Made by a program: the position numbers and the translations under genes. Positions 33,911 to 43,555 of a DNA stretch of 64,000 bases are shown one piece after another. The notes beneath the pieces were generated by a model that searched no databases, was not told the origin of the DNA, and worked only from the letters and a program-made list of their open reading frames with translations. Source of the DNA: Paenibacillus montanisoli (GTDB lineage Bacteria; Bacillota; Bacilli; Paenibacillales; Paenibacillaceae); assembly GCF_003268025.1 (NCBI RefSeq), contig NZ_QLUW01000002.1, positions 496,001 to 560,000 on the forward strand. Reading direction: 5' to 3'. Numbering within the stretch: position 1 is the stretch's first letter; the number at the start of each line of letters is the position of its first letter.

Positions 33911-35746
33911 TTATGAAGCCGCGCTGTCGTAAATGACGGGGATCGTCATGAATACTTCGGTTTCGACCCCTTCCTCGCTCTTAACCTCAATGCCGTACCG
34001 CTCGCCGAAATGCAGCCGAATCCGCTTGTTCACATTGTTTAGCCCGATTCCTTTGGAAGGACGGTCGCCGCCCAGCTGCGATTGAATGTTGCGGTTGACC
34101 TGTTCGACCTTCTCCGGCGGCATGCCACCGCAGGTGTCGCGAACGACAACGAGCAGATCGCTGCCAAACTCGGAGACGGATACCTGAATCACGCCTTTGT
34201 GCATCTCGCCATGGATCAGCGCATTCTCGATGGAGGGCTGAATCATGAATCGGAGCGTCTGGCACTGGAGCAGCCGTTCCGGTACGTCGATCTCGAACTT
34301 CATCTCTTCGCCGTATCTGAAATTCATGATGTTGATGTAATTTTGCACGAATTGAATTTCCTCTTGAATCGACCAGAGCGGCGATGGATCGTAGTAGATC
34401 GGCCGCAGCATATTGCCCAGGCTCGTCATGCACTCCATGATGTTCGGCGCCTTCGCGATGGCCGCCATCCATTTCACCGTATTAAGCGTGTTGTACAGAA
34501 AATGAGGGTTGATCTGCGATTGGAGCGCCTCAATCTCCAGCTGCCGCTTCGTCCGCTCCGTCTCCTCGTTCTGGCTCATCAGATCCAGGATGCCGGTCGA
34601 CATGTTGTTGAACTGCTCGATCAGCTGTCCGATTTCCTTGTTCGACGCTTGCGGCAGCGTCATCCCGATATTGCCCCGGCCGACGTTCTTCATCCCTTTA
34701 ATCAGCTGCTGCAGCGATTTCATGATCCGGTTCATCCAGAGCGAGGCGAACACGACGATCAGTATGAGCGACAGCAGGAAGACCCCCGCGGTAAAGCGGC
34801 CGATCAGTTTAATATCCTTCGTATACTGCTCGGTCGGTACCTCGCCAACGAGAATCCAGCCGGTTTGTTTCATCCGGTAATAAATAATTTGCTCTTGCGT
34901 TTCGCCGCGGCTGCCGGAAAAACTGCCGAACGCCTGCTGCGGCTCAAGCTTATCGTAGAACGAGTACTGCCCGTTGATCGTATCCTCCAACGTACTCGAA
35001 ATGATTTTGCCGCTGCCGTCGACGATGTGCATCGAGCCGTTTGGCGAGCTTTGCAGGCTGCTGTAACCGGAGTTGAAATAACGCTCGTTCACGTTAAACA
35101 CAAGCTCAGCGCTCATTTGGCTGCCGCCGATCCATCTGACGCCGCGAAGCGAGGAGATCAGTCTGGCATTGGTTAGTCCGTCGGGAATGGAGCTGCGCAT
35201 AAAGTCGAGCGTCGTCGTGCCGCCGCGCCAGACGGGCTGCGGGAAGCTCTCCTTCACTTGCTTGTAGAGGGCGGAGCTGAAGAACGGATAGCTTCTGCCC
35301 ATCTCCGCCGTACTCTGGCTTTGCGTAAGCGTGCCGCCGATGACCGTACCGTTCTCCGCGAAGATATAGATCGAGTCCAAATAGTTATAGGTCGTCAAAT
35401 ATTGGTTGATGCGTTCCATAATGTCGCGCTCGAGCGCAATGAATTCGAGATTCGACAGCCGGTCGCTCTGGAGAAAGGTTTGCACCTTGCCTTCCATCAA
35501 AAAGGTTTTGGACAGCTTATCGACCTCGTTCAGAAGTGTAAGCGTATTCATTTCGATTTGACGAAATTGCGATAGCGTCGTTTCCTGCGTCCGGGCTTGG
35601 AAGATATCCATCGTTTTCTTGTAGCTGTAATAGGAACTAACGGACAGCACGAGCAACGTGACGGCCATGAAGGAGAAAATGAGCTGGGCCTTGAGCGAAA
35701 TGCCGGAGAGCCGAAACTGGCGAAGCCGCAACCGTTTAGGCATCAT
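33911..35746 (-). CDS. Sensor histidine kinase, YesM family
   Basis: 611 residues. TM1 lies near residues 20-40, an extracellular Cache-like sensor follows, TM2 near 305-325, then HAMP (MKSLQQLIKGMKNVGRGNI). The phospho-acceptor is in QINPHFLYNTLNTVKWMA, and the ATPase domain has the N-box NALIHGEMHKG and GGMPPEKV. It overlaps the response-regulator gene by 11 nt. Such kinases sense extracellular oligosaccharides, often with the lipoprotein's help. Confidence 0.92.
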   Translation of the reverse strand: MMPKRLRLRQFRLSGISLKAQLIFSFMAVTLLVLSVSSYYSYKKTMDIFQARTQETTLSQFRQIEMNTLTLLNEVDKLSKTFLMEGKVQTFLQSDRLSNLEFIALERDIMERINQYLTTYNYLDSIYIFAENGTVIGGTLTQSQSTAEMGRSYPFFSSALYKQVKESFPQPVWRGGTTTLDFMRSSIPDGLTNARLISSLRGVRWIGGSQMSAELVFNVNERYFNSGYSSLQSSPNGSMHIVDGSGKIISSTLEDTINGQYSFYDKLEPQQAFGSFSGSRGETQEQIIYYRMKQTGWILVGEVPTEQYTKDIKLIGRFTAGVFLLSLILIVVFASLWMNRIMKSLQQLIKGMKNVGRGNIGMTLPQASNKEIGQLIEQFNNMSTGILDLMSQNEETERTKRQLEIEALQSQINPHFLYNTLNTVKWMAAIAKAPNIMECMTSLGNMLRPIYYDPSPLWSIQEEIQFVQNYINIMNFRYGEEMKFEIDVPERLLQCQTLRFMIQPSIENALIHGEMHKGVIQVSVSEFGSDLLVVVRDTCGGMPPEKVEQVNRNIQSQLGGDRPSKGIGLNNVNKRIRLHFGERYGIEVKSEEGVETEVFMTIPVIYDSAAS

Positions 35747-37364
35747 AAGAATCCGCCGCTCCCGTCCAGTCGTTGATCCACAATTTGCGGAAGCCGTTCG
35801 GTCTGACGCCCGTATGCTTCTTGAACGCGCGGCTGAAATAGCTGTCGTCGCTGAAACCGACCTGTTGCGCCACCTCGTACGATTTCATATTCGTGCCGAG
35901 CAGCAGTTCCTTCGCTTTCTCCAGCCGGAGCCGATTGAGATACTCGGAGAAGTTCATGTTCAGCTCCTTCTTGAACAGCGCGCTCAAGTAGTTTGGCGAC
36001 AATTCCAAATGCTGCGCGATCTGCTGCAGGGAGATGTCTTCGCCGTAGTGCTCCTGGATGAACCGCACGGCATGGGCGATATCTTTGCTGAGCTGCTTCT
36101 TCACGCCGCCCGTGGCGATTACTTCGGTCAGGAATCGGCTGTAGGCCGTCGCAGCCTCATCCAGCGTCTCGCAGCGCTGCATTTCTTCGCCGTAGGCGGA
36201 CACAAGCGCCGTCACTTCCGCTTCGCTCAGCGACGCCGTTACCGACGGGCAGTGCAGCAGCCGGACGAACAGCTTGCGGATATCCTGCTCATGGCGCATC
36301 CGGCCGGAAGCAAGAAACGATTGCACGATCGCCTCTACATCCTTCTGCGCGGCTTCCTCGACCATGGACCACTTCTCATGGAATTGATTCAGCTTTCGGC
36401 GGACCATCTCTTCGACCGCATCGGTGTCCATGTCGCCCAGGAATAGCAGCCGCTCCGTTCCGTAGTAAAACTTCTGCGCGACGGCTCGCTCGCTTTCCTT
36501 GTAAAGCGCATGCAGCGCTGAATAGCCGCTCTTCATGCCGCTGATGCCGAACGTGGCGGAGATGTTGAAAAACCGTGCCAGCACCTTCTGGATCTGCGTC
36601 ATGATCGAGGTCAATTCTTCGCGGATCTGGTATTCGCTCGCCATGTCGCGGAAGCTGAAGATGAACAGGTAGCGCTTATCTTCGTCCGACACCACCTCGC
36701 CGCGCTGCGATTGCGCGAGCAGCTCATTCAGGACGTTAAGGAACGTCACGCGGATCAGCTCGCCCTTCTCGTCGTTGAACTTCGTCTGCACCTGCTCGAA
36801 ACGGTCGATTTCCATCATGCAGACGACAAGACGCTCAGGCTGAAGCCTCAGCTTCAATTGATCGATATGGCGGGCGAACTCCTCCTTGGAGTAGAGATGG
36901 TAAAAAACGAAGTTCTTAATTATATTCTCTTTCAGGACGTCGGGGTCGTGAATGATGCCCTTCGATGCGCTGAGCGTTTTCTGCGTGCCAAGCTCCTCGC
37001 GGACCCGCGTCAGCACATTATGGATCTCCTCCTCCGTCATCGTCAATTTCAAAATATAACTGGAAATGCCCAGCTGCATCGCCTGCCGGATGAGGTCGAA
37101 ATCCTCCATGCACGATAAAATAACGATACGGGTACGCGCATCCTGCTCGCGAATCTTCTTAATGAGCTCAATGCCCCCCATAATCGGCATCTTCAGGTCG
37201 GTTATGATGACGTCCGGTTTGACGCTGTTTGCATAATATTCCCACGCTTCCCGGCCATTAGCCGCGTCGGCGCAAACCGTCATCCCGTATTTCTCCCATT
37301 GCACGGAATTTTTAAAGCCAAGCCTAACGAGCATTTCGTCTTCAACGATCATCACGTTGAACAT
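35736..37364 (-). CDS. Response regulator, YesN family (REC plus AraC HTH)
   Basis: 542 residues. REC domain with VEDE acidic pair and phospho-Asp in VIITDLKMP (residue about 55), Lys in YILKLTM. The middle 250 residues have no named domain. The C-terminal AraC DNA-binding domain ends with VGFSDDSYFSRAFKKHTGVRPNGF. AAGGAGG lies 7 nt before ATG. As first gene of the locus it probably activates the transporter and glycosidase genes. Confidence 0.93.
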   Translation of the reverse strand: MFNVMIVEDEMLVRLGFKNSVQWEKYGMTVCADAANGREAWEYYANSVKPDVIITDLKMPIMGGIELIKKIREQDARTRIVILSCMEDFDLIRQAMQLGISSYILKLTMTEEEIHNVLTRVREELGTQKTLSASKGIIHDPDVLKENIIKNFVFYHLYSKEEFARHIDQLKLRLQPERLVVCMMEIDRFEQVQTKFNDEKGELIRVTFLNVLNELLAQSQRGEVVSDEDKRYLFIFSFRDMASEYQIREELTSIMTQIQKVLARFFNISATFGISGMKSGYSALHALYKESERAVAQKFYYGTERLLFLGDMDTDAVEEMVRRKLNQFHEKWSMVEEAAQKDVEAIVQSFLASGRMRHEQDIRKLFVRLLHCPSVTASLSEAEVTALVSAYGEEMQRCETLDEAATAYSRFLTEVIATGGVKKQLSKDIAHAVRFIQEHYGEDISLQQIAQHLELSPNYLSALFKKELNMNFSEYLNRLRLEKAKELLLGTNMKSYEVAQQVGFSDDSYFSRAFKKHTGVRPNGFRKLWINDWTGAADSYDA

Positions 37365-37423
37365 GCAAAAGCCTCCTTGCCTGCCTCCGATGGCGCTTTC
37401 AAGCTAACGATACTATGCCCGTC

Positions 37424-37879
37424 TTAGGTTGGCAATTGTTCTTTTCTGTTAACTAGCAGCAGGTGATCGCAAACGAGCACGGTTTCCTGATGCTGGTTGA
37501 TGACTTCGACTCGCTCGACGACGACGCCGTATGAAGGCCTCTTCGGATAGTCCCGCTTCTCCGAGATGGTGATCCGCACCGAAATCGTGTCTCCGATAAA
37601 GACCGGCTTCGTGAACCGAAGCTTATCGTAGCCATAGGAGAACGCTTCGGGATTCATCTCACCCGCCGACAGGCCGACGCCCACGCTGAAAACGAGCGTG
37701 CCATGGGCGATCCGCTGGCCGAACGGCTGCGTCTTGCACCATTCCGCATCCATGTGGTGCGGGTAAAAGTCGCCGGTTTGCCCGGCGTGCATAACGATAT
37801 CCGTTTCCGTGATGGTCCTGCCGAATGTGGCTCTTGCCGCGCCGATTTCATAATCTTCGTAAAATAAGCTACGCATCAT
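37424..37879 (-). CDS. MaoC-family (R)-specific hydratase/dehydratase
   Basis: 151 residues, single hot-dog fold. The hydratase motif [13 protein letters not shown] matches DxNPxHxD with catalytic Asp and His, followed by [15 protein letters not shown]. The substrates of this family are enoyl-CoA or hydroxyacyl-CoA thioesters, which fits the two CoA-transferases of the same operon. Last gene of the operon, 16 nt after the mutarotase stop. ATG 37879 and ATG 37876 are both possible. Confidence 0.88.
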   Translation of the reverse strand: MMRSLFYEDYEIGAARATFGRTITETDIVMHAGQTGDFYPHHMDAEWCKTQPFGQRIAHGTLVFSVGVGLSAGEMNPEAFSYGYDKLRFTKPVFIGDTISVRITISEKRDYPKRPSYGVVVERVEVINQHQETVLVCDHLLLVNRKEQLPT

Positions 37880-37895
37880 AATCGCTCCCTAATTA

Positions 37896-38219
37896 TTAGT
37901 CCAGATGAAAAACTTCCTCCATGTCCGCCCACCATTCGCCTTCCGCCCTCGTCGCGAGCGGCTGCTGGCATGGCTTGCATACGTCCCACCAGCGCTGCGT
38001 CGCTTCGTCGGCCGCCATCAGCGCCATGTCCTTCTCGTAGTCATCGCCGGTATATTCGAAATAGCTGAACAAATAGCCGTCTTTATAGTAGATGGAATAA
38101 TTCCGAATGTTGCACGACTTGATCCGCTCCAGTACCTCCGGCCAAACCGCGGCGTGAAGCCGTTTGTATTCCTCAAGCATCTCGGGCTTGACTTGGATAA
38201 CGCTCCCGTAACGCTTCAT
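37896..38219 (-). CDS. L-rhamnose/L-fucose mutarotase family protein (RhaM-like)
   Basis: 107 residues, COG3254. Typical MKRYGSVIQVKPEMLEEYKRLHAAVWPEVLERI with the His and Trp of the active site, and FSYFEYTGDDYEKDM. It interconverts anomers of 6-deoxy sugars. It sits between the lactonase-type and MaoC genes (gaps of 12 and 16 nt). In Xanthomonas a COG3254 protein accompanies L-fucose oxidation genes, which makes fucose as plausible as rhamnose here. Confidence 0.87.
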   Translation of the reverse strand: MKRYGSVIQVKPEMLEEYKRLHAAVWPEVLERIKSCNIRNYSIYYKDGYLFSYFEYTGDDYEKDMALMAADEATQRWWDVCKPCQQPLATRAEGEWWADMEEVFHLD

Positions 38220-38231
38220 TCGCGTTCCCTC

Positions 38232-39074
38232 CTATGGCATCTTGTAAAATCTAGCGGCAGTGCCGCCGAGAATCGCATCGCGCTGCTCATCGGAATAGGC
38301 GGCAAGCGCGCGGTTCGTCTCCGCCCACACCTTGGCGTAATCGCCGGCCAAATTCGCGACGGGCCAGTCGCTGCCGAACATGAGCCGGTCTGCGCCGAAC
38401 TGCTCGACCGCATAGTCGATATACGGCCGCAGGTCTTCGGCCGTCCATGTATCCGCATCCGCCGCCGTATTGAGACCGGACACTTTGGCGTATACGTTCT
38501 CGTACTGCGCCGCGCGCGCGAGCTGCTCCGCCCACTCGCCCATCGCCTTCTCCCGGATCGGCGGCTTCGCCAAGTGATCGATGACGATCCTCAGGTTTGG
38601 CACCTCCTTGGCTAGCAGCGGCGCATGCTTGAGATGATTCGGGAAGACAGCGACCAAATCGAACGTCAGGTCGTAGGATGCCAGTACGCGCAACCCTTCA
38701 ATGACGGATGGGCGCACGATATAATCGGGGTCCTTCTCCTCGTGAATGAGATGGCGGACGCCTTTAAAATAGCGGTTCTGCGCATAGTGCCGCAGCTTCT
38801 TGTCCGCGATGTCCGGCATGTTTAGCGGCACCCACCCCACGACTGCGCCGACCCAGTCGCGCTCCTCGGCGACCTGCAGCATATAATCCGTATCCTCGTA
38901 GCTGTTCATCGCCTGCACGATGACGGTTTGGTCGATTCCCGCCGCCTGCAGCAGCGGTTCGAGCTCCGGCGCCTCGATGGTGCGGCAAATGCTTCCGAAC
39001 ATCGGATCGAGCCATGGATAAGCCGCCTTTTCCAAATTCCAAAAATGCTGATGCGCGTCGATTTTCCTGCTCAT
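38232..39074 (-). CDS. Amidohydrolase family 2 lactonase (COG3618)
   Basis: 280 residues from ATG 39074, which overlaps the upstream stop as ATGA; longer in-frame sequence belongs to the CoA-transferase region. TIM-barrel metal motif IDAHQHFWN at the N-terminus, HLIHEE, VIDHLAKPP and FGSDWPV with the catalytic Asp. COG3618 includes L-fucono-, L-rhamnono-lactonases and pyrone-dicarboxylate lactonase LigI. The mutarotase next to it favours a sugar lactone. Confidence 0.88.
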   Translation of the reverse strand: MSRKIDAHQHFWNLEKAAYPWLDPMFGSICRTIEAPELEPLLQAAGIDQTVIVQAMNSYEDTDYMLQVAEERDWVGAVVGWVPLNMPDIADKKLRHYAQNRYFKGVRHLIHEEKDPDYIVRPSVIEGLRVLASYDLTFDLVAVFPNHLKHAPLLAKEVPNLRIVIDHLAKPPIREKAMGEWAEQLARAAQYENVYAKVSGLNTAADADTWTAEDLRPYIDYAVEQFGADRLMFGSDWPVANLAGDYAKVWAETNRALAAYSDEQRDAILGGTAARFYKMP

Positions 39075-40180
39075 TGGGCAGTATCCTCCTCTATAGGGGT
39101 GGTGTGTGCGTTGATCATCTCCCGCCGAATCGCCTCTGTGTCCGCGCCGATCCTCGGCGAGCCCTTCGCAGAACGGAGCCGCCCGCCGTCGATGCGAATC
39201 GGGCAGCAGGTCGTCTTCATCGGCGAACCGCCTGTCCTTGTCACCTGCTGCACCATGTCCAGCTGTTGAAAATGCGCCTCTTCCCGCAGCTGCCGCCAGT
39301 TGAGCACCTTGGCGCAATCGTAACCCGCGTGCTCCAGCGCCGTGACCAGCTCATCCGAGGTCATGGTCTCGGCTTGGATGGCGGAGGTGTCCGCCGCGGC
39401 GCGCTTCGCATCGTCCGCCGCTGCAGCTACGTATCCGTCCTTAGCGCTGTAGATGGCTTGCATCGGCTGCCGCGGATGGGCAGAAGCCGTTAGCTCAGCG
39501 GTAATCGAATCCGCCTGCAAATCAAGCGCCGATTCCAGCAGGCTGACCGCAACATGCGCTCCGCGCCCGGTCACGGCTCTGCGTACGAGGCAGCTTAAGA
39601 TCCCCTGAACCAGATGCGCGCCCGCGATCATATCGGTTACGGCCAGCCCGAGCGGCATTGGCGGACTGCCGCTTTCAAGATCGCTGTCTTCCCGACAGCC
39701 CGTCAGGCCTGACATGGATTGCACGAGCAGGTCTTGGCCCGGCTTGCCTGCCCACGGTCCGTCTTGCCCGTAGCCGGTAATTTCGCCGTACACGATAGCC
39801 GGATTGACGGCCCGCACCGCTTCGTAATGAAAGCCGAGCCGTTCCATGACGCCTGGGCGGAAATTTTGAATGAGCACGTCGGCCTGCCGGATGAGCGCCA
39901 ACACCTCTTCGGCATCCGCCGGATTGCGCAAATCGGCCGCAAAGCTCTCCTTATTGCGGTTGATCGCATGAAACAGCGTGCTGTCCCCGTCGAGCTCCAT
40001 GTTGGAAATGTACAGTCTGCGGCAGATGTCGCCGCTGCCCGCCCGTTCCACCTTAATGACGCGGGCGCCTAGATCGGCCAGTCTCAGCGCGGCGGAGGGA
40101 GCGGAGAGAAATTGACCGAAATCGAGCACCAGCAAGCCGGCTAGCGGCAGCGATTGGTTCTCTTCGTTGCTACGCTCCAT
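39071..40180 (-). CDS. Class III CoA-transferase (CaiB/BaiF) 2
   Basis: 369 residues from ATG 40180. Family features: [48 protein letters not shown] and [15 protein letters not shown], where the Asp is the acyl-carrying residue of this family. Slightly short near the C-terminal third compared with the sister protein. It overlaps the sister gene by 11 nt and the lactonase gene by 4 nt. Reaction: move CoA between carboxylic acids; substrates unknown. Confidence 0.9.
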   Translation of the reverse strand: MERSNEENQSLPLAGLLVLDFGQFLSAPSAALRLADLGARVIKVERAGSGDICRRLYISNMELDGDSTLFHAINRNKESFAADLRNPADAEEVLALIRQADVLIQNFRPGVMERLGFHYEAVRAVNPAIVYGEITGYGQDGPWAGKPGQDLLVQSMSGLTGCREDSDLESGSPPMPLGLAVTDMIAGAHLVQGILSCLVRRAVTGRGAHVAVSLLESALDLQADSITAELTASAHPRQPMQAIYSAKDGYVAAAADDAKRAAADTSAIQAETMTSDELVTALEHAGYDCAKVLNWRQLREEAHFQQLDMVQQVTRTGGSPMKTTCCPIRIDGGRLRSAKGSPRIGADTEAIRREMINAHTTPIEEDTAQ

Positions 40181-41375
40181 CACGGTTGCCGTCGCCTCCG
40201 TTTGGCCCTTGCTCCGGTATTGCGTTCCGAAGCTGAAACTGCTGCTCGAGGGCCGCGTTATGCTCGCCGACCTTCGGCGCCGCCCGATCGTCGAACAGCC
40301 GCTCGCCATTGATCCTGATCGGGCAGCGCGTCGTCCGCAGCCGGCCGGTGCCGTCCGGCCGCCCGATCTGCTGCACCATGCCGAGCGTCTGGAATCCTTC
40401 GTGGGCAAACAGCCGCTCCCATGTCAGCACGTCGGCGCACCAATAATCGGCCGGCTCCAGCGCCGCGAGCCATTCGGCCGTGGTGCGCGTCCGCATATGG
40501 CTGACGAGTATGCGCTTAATGTCATCTCGATCCGTAAACCACGACTTCGGATCCTGGTACGCTGCCAGCGCCTCGCATTCAAGAAGCTCCCCTAGCCGGA
40601 TGACGGAACCCATCGCCAGCGCGATATATCCACCGCCAGCCGTTTCATAGATGCCGTACGGCGCCCCGAGATAAGCATGCGCATTGTTCACGGCACTGCG
40701 CTGCGGCAATTCGCCGCCGTCGTTCAGATGCGTCGTCAGCACTTCAAACTGGAGGTCCAGCGCGGATTCAAGCAGGCTGACCTCCACCCGTCCGCCCTGC
40801 CCGAACCGGCCGCGCCTTACGAGGCACGCGAGGATCCCCTGCGCCAGATGGGCGCCGGCGAACATATCCGCGACCGCAAGCCCGAACGGCACAGGCGGCT
40901 GCTCCGCATTGCCGTTCAGCCACGCAAGCCCCGACAAGGATTGGATCAACAGGTCCTGGCCCGGTTTATCCTTCCACGGTCCGTTTCCGCCATAGCCGGT
41001 AACCGAGGCATAGACGATGCTGTCGTTCAGTTCCTTGACCGCTTCATAGCCCAGCCCCAGCTTCTCCATCGTGCCCGGACGGAAGTTCTCGATCAGCACA
41101 TCCGCTTGCTTGATGAGCCTCTTCACGCTTTCGAGGTCTTCGCTGTCCTTCAAATTGGCTGCATAGCTCTCCTTGCCCCGGTTAATCGTATGAAAAAGCA
41201 TGCTGTCGCCGTCCACCATCCGGTTCTTGATCGACAGCTGCCTGTTCAACTCCCCCGATCCGGGCCGTTCGACCTTGATAACCCGAGCGCCCAGATCGCC
41301 AAGCCGCAGCGCAGCCGACGGACCGGCCAGAAACTGGCTGAAGTCGAGCACCAGCAGTCCTTCTAATGGCTTCAT
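40170..41375 (-). CDS. Class III CoA-transferase (CaiB/BaiF) 1
   Basis: 401 residues with GGAGG 7 nt before [60 protein letters not shown] and [14 protein letters not shown] carry the catalytic Asp. It is a clear duplicate of CoA-transferase 2. Two tandem CaiB proteins may form a heteromer, as with succinyl-CoA:malate CoA-transferase SmtAB. It overlaps the solute-binding-like gene by ATGA. Confidence 0.92.
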   Translation of the reverse strand: MKPLEGLLVLDFSQFLAGPSAALRLGDLGARVIKVERPGSGELNRQLSIKNRMVDGDSMLFHTINRGKESYAANLKDSEDLESVKRLIKQADVLIENFRPGTMEKLGLGYEAVKELNDSIVYASVTGYGGNGPWKDKPGQDLLIQSLSGLAWLNGNAEQPPVPFGLAVADMFAGAHLAQGILACLVRRGRFGQGGRVEVSLLESALDLQFEVLTTHLNDGGELPQRSAVNNAHAYLGAPYGIYETAGGGYIALAMGSVIRLGELLECEALAAYQDPKSWFTDRDDIKRILVSHMRTRTTAEWLAALEPADYWCADVLTWERLFAHEGFQTLGMVQQIGRPDGTGRLRTTRCPIRINGERLFDDRAAPKVGEHNAALEQQFQLRNAIPEQGPNGGDGNRDGA

Positions 41376-42526
41376 CTCGCCGCCTCCGTTCTCGACGTGA
41401 GGTACAGCCTGTCAAGCTGCTCCAGCACTTGCTTCGGCGAGCCGCCAGAAATGACATAATCCCGTACGACATCGCCCGCACGATCCTGAAAATCCAAATA
41501 ACCGCAATAGCGCGGCCGCAGATAAGCGCGGTCCAGCGCCGGCAGCGTCGCCTGAAAATACCCGTTCGTCCGCCGGTTCAACGCCTCATCCTCCCACGCC
41601 GACCGATGACCCGGCTGTCCGCCCGCTTCCGCGAACACCGTGCGCTGTACTTCCGGACTAGCCATGTAAACGGCGTATTGGACGGCAAGGGCGGCATGTT
41701 TGCTTTTGGCCGATACGGCGATCCCCGTCCCTCCGAGCGTCGAGCGCAGCGGACCGTGCGAGCCAAGCGAAACGAGATCGGCAAAATGCAGCACATTCGG
41801 CGCATAACCTTGGCGCGCATAGTTGGAATATCCATAGGCGAACGGGCAATACGCAATCGTCTTGCCGGCAGACATCGCCTCATACACACGGATCGGGTTC
41901 CAGTTCAGCATCTCCTCGGGACACAGGGTCGTTAACTCGCGCAGCAGCTCCAGCGACTGCGTGCCCACCTGCTCGCTGACCACCTGCCCTCCGTCTTTGA
42001 ACGGCTCTTCTCCTTGCGTCACGCACAGCATGTAGAAATTCATCAGCGTATCGACCGGAATGCCGGCGAACGCGACCTTCCCTCGCTTCGCCAAGGCGAG
42101 AAGTTCATCCCATGTCGCAGGCACTTGTTCCCCTGCTTCGGCAAGCAAATCCGCCCGATAAGAGGCAACCGGCGTCGCCGCATCGACGGCGAAAGCCGTC
42201 TGAATGCCCGCGAAGCGGTAGCTCTCGTGCGAGAGGCCGACCGAATGAAGCGCCTGATCAGCCAGGAAGGCGTCCGTCACATGCCGCTCCAGCGGAACAA
42301 GTATCCCTTTGTCCGCCGCAAACCCCGCCCAGGGATGATCGATAATGAGCAGGTCGTACAGCTCCGCCAGCCGCTCGATCGGCTCGTCGGCGAACGCCTG
42401 CAGCGACCTCTTCTCCCACACAATCTCTACGCCTGGATGCGTTTCCATAAATCGCTGCGCGGTCGCGACCTTAGGCAAGTAGCCTCTGGTATGGTTCCAC
42501 GTAATGCCCCTTAGAATCGTCGTCAC
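41372..42526 (-). CDS. Solute-binding fold protein (family 1) without signal peptide
   Basis: 384 residues from GTG 42526, 8 nt after AAGGGG. The fold is recognisable by [60 protein letters not shown] and [25 protein letters not shown]. The N-terminus begins directly with the first beta strand: no hydrophobic segment and no lipobox Cys. No permease gene is nearby. It therefore looks cytosolic, and it leads an operon of CoA-transferases by ATGA coupling. It may act as a ligand carrier or enzyme partner; function unknown. Confidence 0.82.
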   Translation of the reverse strand: MTTILRGITWNHTRGYLPKVATAQRFMETHPGVEIVWEKRSLQAFADEPIERLAELYDLLIIDHPWAGFAADKGILVPLERHVTDAFLADQALHSVGLSHESYRFAGIQTAFAVDAATPVASYRADLLAEAGEQVPATWDELLALAKRGKVAFAGIPVDTLMNFYMLCVTQGEEPFKDGGQVVSEQVGTQSLELLRELTTLCPEEMLNWNPIRVYEAMSAGKTIAYCPFAYGYSNYARQGYAPNVLHFADLVSLGSHGPLRSTLGGTGIAVSAKSKHAALAVQYAVYMASPEVQRTVFAEAGGQPGHRSAWEDEALNRRTNGYFQATLPALDRAYLRPRYCGYLDFQDRAGDVVRDYVISGGSPKQVLEQLDRLYLTSRTEAAR

Positions 42527-42563
42527 TTCGGCATCCCCTTTTACCCGGTTTGATTTGGTATCC

Positions 42564-42574
42564 TGGTAGTACCA
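42564..42574. promoter_or_regulatory. FadR/GntR-type operator copy 1
   Basis: TGGTAGTACCA, a perfect 5-bp-arm palindrome, 38 nt before the GTG of the CoA-transferase operon. FadR-subfamily sites have TGGT and ACCA half-sites. The flanks CTGG..CCAC are the same in copy 2. Confidence 0.75.
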
Positions 42575-42654
42575 CTATTGCGGCGCAATCTACTGCCTGT
42601 TTCTTTACTCGCCGCCTGATTCATGGTACGATTTGGTTGCGCTTTTCGGTTCTC

Positions 42655-42665
42655 TGGTAGTACCA
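42655..42665. promoter_or_regulatory. FadR/GntR-type operator copy 2
   Basis: The same TGGTAGTACCA, 91 bp from copy 1 and about 85 nt before the regulator's ATG. One copy faces each divergent unit, so the regulator probably controls both the operon and itself. Confidence 0.75.
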
Positions 42666-42749
42666 CAAAACCAGATTACCATGAACGGCATTTCTCCAGC
42701 AATACCATCTTTCATCCGGCCTCAGGCCCTTAGAATAGGAGTTTCGCGC

Positions 42750-43463
42750 ATGATACAGATCGAGCCTGTCAAACGCCTTACCGTCACGGAGCAAATCATG
42801 GAGCAGATCGCCCAGCTGATTACTAATGGCCATTTGCAGCCCGGCGAGCAGCTGCCGAACGAACGCGAGCTAGCCGAGCGCTTCGGCGTCACGCGCGGAC
42901 GCGTTCGCGAAGCGCTTCGCGCCCTCGCGCTTATCGGCCTTATCACGATAAAGGCGGGCGAAGGCAGCTTCGTTAACCTGCAGGAAGAGCCGATTCCGCC
43001 CGATACGATCGCGTGGATGTTCCATCGGGAGAAGCATAACCTCGACGAAGTATATGCCGCCCGGCAGTTGATCGAGACCGAGGTGTACCTCTCCGCCGCC
43101 GGACAGCTTTCCGACGAGGATCTAGCCGCTCTCGAGCGGAAGCTTGCCCATATGACCGCTTCCGTTCAACTGGATGCGGAAGCTTTTCTTCAGCTTCTCG
43201 ATGATTTCGACCTCCGGATCGGTGAGCGCTGCGATAATCGGATCTATCATAAGCTGATGCAGATGATGATTCATCTGCGAAGGGAAACGAGCCTCAAGCT
43301 GCTTAGCGTGCCGGGCGCCAAGGAAAACAGCGTCAAGCAGCGGTCCGCCATCCTGTCCGCGCTCGCCTCCCGCAACAAGAAGCAGTTGAATGCCGCGCTC
43401 AAAGGTCTATTTGTGACGTCAAAGCAGTTTTATGCCGACATTCTAAACTCCGAAGGAGACTAG
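42750..43463 (+). CDS. GntR-family regulator, FadR subfamily
   Basis: 237 residues from ATG 42750 (AGGAG 8 nt upstream); the frame before it contains the operator and is non-coding. N-terminal wHTH: TVTEQIMEQIAQLI, GEQLPNERELAERFGVTRGRVREALRALALIGLI. The C-terminal helical FCD domain begins near residue 85 (LDEVYAARQLIETEVYLSAA); its metal-binding His residues are not obvious. It diverges from the CoA-transferase operon, with paired TGGTAGTACCA palindromes between them. Confidence 0.9.
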   Translation: MIQIEPVKRLTVTEQIMEQIAQLITNGHLQPGEQLPNERELAERFGVTRGRVREALRALALIGLITIKAGEGSFVNLQEEPIPPDTIAWMFHREKHNLDEVYAARQLIETEVYLSAAGQLSDEDLAALERKLAHMTASVQLDAEAFLQLLDDFDLRIGERCDNRIYHKLMQMMIHLRRETSLKLLSVPGAKENSVKQRSAILSALASRNKKQLNAALKGLFVTSKQFYADILNSEGD

Positions 43464-43476
43464 CAATCAAACAGGC

Positions 43477-43520
43477 AGGCCGGTTCGAAAGCGATTCTTG
43501 CTTTTGAACCGGCCTCTTCT
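43477..43520 (+). terminator. Terminator after the FadR-type gene
   Basis: Arms AGGCCGGTTC and GAACCGGCCT with inner GAAAGC/GCTTTT pairing, then TCTTCTTGTC. Confidence 0.78.
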
Positions 43521-43555
43521 TGTCAACGCTAGTGACAGAAAGGAGAGGTTGCCGC

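Noticed and set aside
38232..39317. Longer start for the lactonase gene
   Set aside because: The extra 81 codons overlap the CoA-transferase gene in another frame; ATG 39074 with ATGA coupling gives the normal N-terminus with the metal motif.
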